NCBI GenBank assembly: GCA_036011785.1
Contig: DASCOB010000034.1
Location: forward strand, 1-42,402
Reading direction: 5' to 3'
From: CAJWGI01 sp036011785
GTDB taxonomy: Bacteria > Chloroflexota > Anaerolineae > Anaerolineales > UBA11657
Length of the DNA: 42,402 nt
The translations under genes and the position numbers were made by a program. This document shows, one piece after another, positions 40,791-42,402 of the stretch (positions within the stretch are counted from its first letter, which is position 1; the number at the start of each line of letters is the position of its first letter). The notes under the pieces were generated by a model that made no database searches, was not told where the DNA came from, and saw only the letters and a list, made by a program, of their open reading frames with translations.

Positions 40791-41984
40791 TTGCTGAATC
40801 CGCCGTTATCTTCGCAGGCGACTCCTTTCTGGCGCGATGAGCGCGTACGTCAGGTGTTCGCGCAAATCGCCACCGTACTCATCTTCTTGCTCATAGCGGG
40901 CTGGTTGGTCAGCAACATGCTGCAGGCGCTTGAGCGTCTTGGGCTGATGCCCTCGCTCTCATTCATGGACTTGACTTCTCAATTCGATATCGGTCAGCCC
41001 AAAGGCATGCACGGCCGCGACGACCCGTATTGGAACGCTTTCCGCACGGGCCTTTATAACACGGCTCAGGTGAGCCTCTTCGGCATTGTCCTGGCGACCA
41101 TCTGGGGCACCGTACTCGGTATCGCCGGCCTCTCCTCCAACCTGTTGGTGGCCCGGATATCACGCTATTACATAGACCTGCTGCGCGGAATCCCGCTTCT
41201 AATTCTGATGATCTTTGTGCACAAGGGTATTTTCATCAAGTTCCCGGGTATTAATGATGCCATGATGCTGGGGGATTCGACTTTCATCACTAACCGCGGT
41301 ATTTACTTTGTGGGGGGAACTCCCACGGAGAGCACGGATGATTATCTCCGCATTCTGTTGATCGCCGTACTGGCAGCCGCGTTGCTGGCCGCACTGCTGA
41401 TTCGGCGTGGAAAACAGACCGGGCGCCCGCCGATGACGACGCTGTGGACGCTGGTCGTCTTTTTTGCAATTTCGGCAGTCGGCTGGCTGCTGTTGTCAAA
41501 CCAGTCAAACCCGCCCTGGCTGCCCGATCTCCCCTACGTAAAAGGGTTGAACATCAAGGGAGGCATTCGCCTCACCCCGGAATTTTCGGCTGTGCTCTTC
41601 AGCCTGGTGATTTACACGGCTAGTTTCGTCGCCGAGACGGTGCGGGCCGGCATCATGTCGGTTTCCAAAGGGCAGCGTGAGGCCGCGCGCTCGCTGGGCT
41701 TGAGCGGGCTTGACACGCTGCGGTTGGTGATCATGCCCCAGGCTATGCGCGTGATCGTGCCTCCCCTGACCAGCATTTGGTTGAGCCTTACCAAGAACTC
41801 CTCGCTTGCGCTCGCTGTGGGCTATCCGGATTTGGTGGCGGTGGCCGGCACGATTCAGATGCAGAGCGGCCGCGCGGTGGAGGTGTGGACCGGATTGGTG
41901 ATGGTCACATATGTCTCGCTCAGTCTGCTCACCTCGCTCTTCGGCAACTGGTACAACCGCAAAATGGCCATAGTGGAGCGCTGA
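40791..41984 (+). CDS. aapQ: General L-amino-acid ABC transporter permease AapQ/BztB
   Basis: First membrane subunit of the Aap/Bzt amino-acid transporter. 397 residues, normal for AapQ-type permeases, which are long. N-terminal helix near 28-47 and a loop LTSQFDIGQPKGMHGRDDPY; the family's RTGLYNTAQVSLFGIVLATI, then WGTVLGIAGLSSNLLVARIS and RYYIDLLRGIPLLILMI. After a long loop and middle helices comes the permease EAA motif region KGQREAARSLGLSGLDTLRL, then VIMPQAMRVIVPPLTSIWLS. Starts at TTG 40791; no in-frame ATG or GTG precedes the first helix and no ribosome site is clear. Confidence 0.93.
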   Translation: MLNPPLSSQATPFWRDERVRQVFAQIATVLIFLLIAGWLVSNMLQALERLGLMPSLSFMDLTSQFDIGQPKGMHGRDDPYWNAFRTGLYNTAQVSLFGIVLATIWGTVLGIAGLSSNLLVARISRYYIDLLRGIPLLILMIFVHKGIFIKFPGINDAMMLGDSTFITNRGIYFVGGTPTESTDDYLRILLIAVLAAALLAALLIRRGKQTGRPPMTTLWTLVVFFAISAVGWLLLSNQSNPPWLPDLPYVKGLNIKGGIRLTPEFSAVLFSLVIYTASFVAETVRAGIMSVSKGQREAARSLGLSGLDTLRLVIMPQAMRVIVPPLTSIWLSLTKNSSLALAVGYPDLVAVAGTIQMQSGRAVEVWTGLVMVTYVSLSLLTSLFGNWYNRKMAIVER

Positions 41985-41986
41985 CG

Positions 41987-42402
41987 ATGGCAGTGATGGC
42001 CGGGGAACATAAAAGACGCGATGTGCTTCCGCCGCCGGTGGAGCGCTACACCGTGCTGGGTTGGTTGTACAAAAACCTGTTCAGCAGCTGGTACAACATC
42101 CTGCTGACCGGGTTGTCGCTTGGGATAATCTATATCGTGTTGAAACCGACGCTTGTGTGGGCCTTCACAAAGGCACGCTGGGTTTCGGTGGCGTTGAACA
42201 TGGCCAACCTTTTCGTGGGGGTCTATCCGCGCGAAGAGCTCTGGCGCGTCTGGTGGGCCGTGTATGTGCTCGTGGCGCTCATCGGATTGAGTTGGGGAGC
42301 ACATTTCCGAAATCACTGGCGCGGAGTGGTTTTCTTCTCTGCGCTGACGTTGCTGGGCGCTCTTCCGATAGAGCTTAGTGTCATGGACATGCAGCGCGAA
42401 TC
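41987..42402 (+). CDS. aapM: General L-amino-acid ABC transporter permease AapM/BztC, N-terminal part (cut by window edge)
   Basis: 138 codons visible, open to the right edge. It begins MAVMAGEHKRRDVLPPPVER, then YTVLGWLYKNLFSSWYNILL followed by helices LTGLSLGIIYIVLKPTLVWA, AVYVLVALIGLSWGAHF and VVFFSALTLLGALPIEL. The 'W-xxNLFSSW-N-LLT' start is the AapM/BztC hallmark. ATG 41987, two bases after the aapQ stop. The EAA loop and the aapP ATPase gene are expected to the right of the window. Confidence 0.9.
   Translation, partial: MAVMAGEHKRRDVLPPPVERYTVLGWLYKNLFSSWYNILLTGLSLGIIYIVLKPTLVWAFTKARWVSVALNMANLFVGVYPREELWRVWWAVYVLVALIGLSWGAHFRNHWRGVVFFSALTLLGALPIELSVMDMQRE

Noticed and set aside
1..42402. 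CRISPR arrays, defence islands and RNA genes
   Set aside because: No evenly spaced direct repeats, no cas or restriction-type genes, and no cloverleaf or rRNA segment were recognised anywhere in the window.

Overview
The window looks like a chromosomal segment of a Chloroflexota bacterium, probably from the Anaerolineae/Caldilineae side. The evidence is indirect: a high-GC background; a lipoprotein with the VxKEVPVEVTRxVEVEVE-type spacer common in that phylum; an anchored protein with an 'SPLPGAVLSGKVEVRGTAD' domain; an unusual insert in the ATP synthase alpha subunit; and a membrane GAF/HTH-like regulator of a kind I associate with that phylum. No 16S rRNA or tRNA is present, so the placement is an inference.

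Layout. 1-2018 (minus): a coupled trio, sugar-nucleotide epimerase, 3-methyladenine glycosylase and the start of fabI (cut by the window edge). 2205-3556 (plus): a low-molecular-weight phosphatase translationally coupled to a fructosamine-kinase homologue, a probable protein-deglycation pair. 3567-5024 (minus): an LCP cell-wall ligase. 5148-5778: three decayed gene fragments (VOC/glyoxalase, cyclodeaminase C-terminus, GT4 glycosyltransferase C-terminus). 5877-10584 (plus): an AT-rich cell-surface glycan island (GT2, SDR, sugar C-methyltransferase, GT-C-like membrane protein). 10833-11113: a decayed hutI, followed by an intact ftcD on the minus strand. The island therefore sits inside what seems to be a wrecked histidine-degradation locus.

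12792-20216 (plus): punA, an anchored Chloroflexota-type protein, a GNAT, a seven-helix GAF/HTH-like membrane regulator, ftsK, and a 5'-truncated zinc alcohol dehydrogenase abutting ftsK. 20371-25677 (plus): ferredoxin-NADP reductase, yebC-ruvC-ruvA-proC, and a primary-type sigma factor behind a good promoter. 25868-31374 (plus): atpA-atpG-atpD-atpC (F1 genes only; delta and F0 are not here), then mreB. 31330-32031 (minus): rex, overlapping mreB tail to tail. 32112-36526 (minus): a five-gene surface-glycan or glycolipid operon (cupin, DegT aminotransferase, methyltransferase, GT2, GT-C). 36670-39286 (plus): obgE and an MFS exporter. 39543-42402 (plus): aapJ-aapQ-aapM of a general L-amino-acid ABC transporter, cut by the right edge, with a long structured leader and an intercistronic hairpin.

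Most genes are housekeeping. The parts most worth following up are the remnant-flanked glycan island, the GAF/HTH-like membrane regulator, the alpha-subunit insertion, the truncated dehydrogenase fused to the ftsK border, and the deglycation pair. I found no CRISPR array, transposase or RNA gene.
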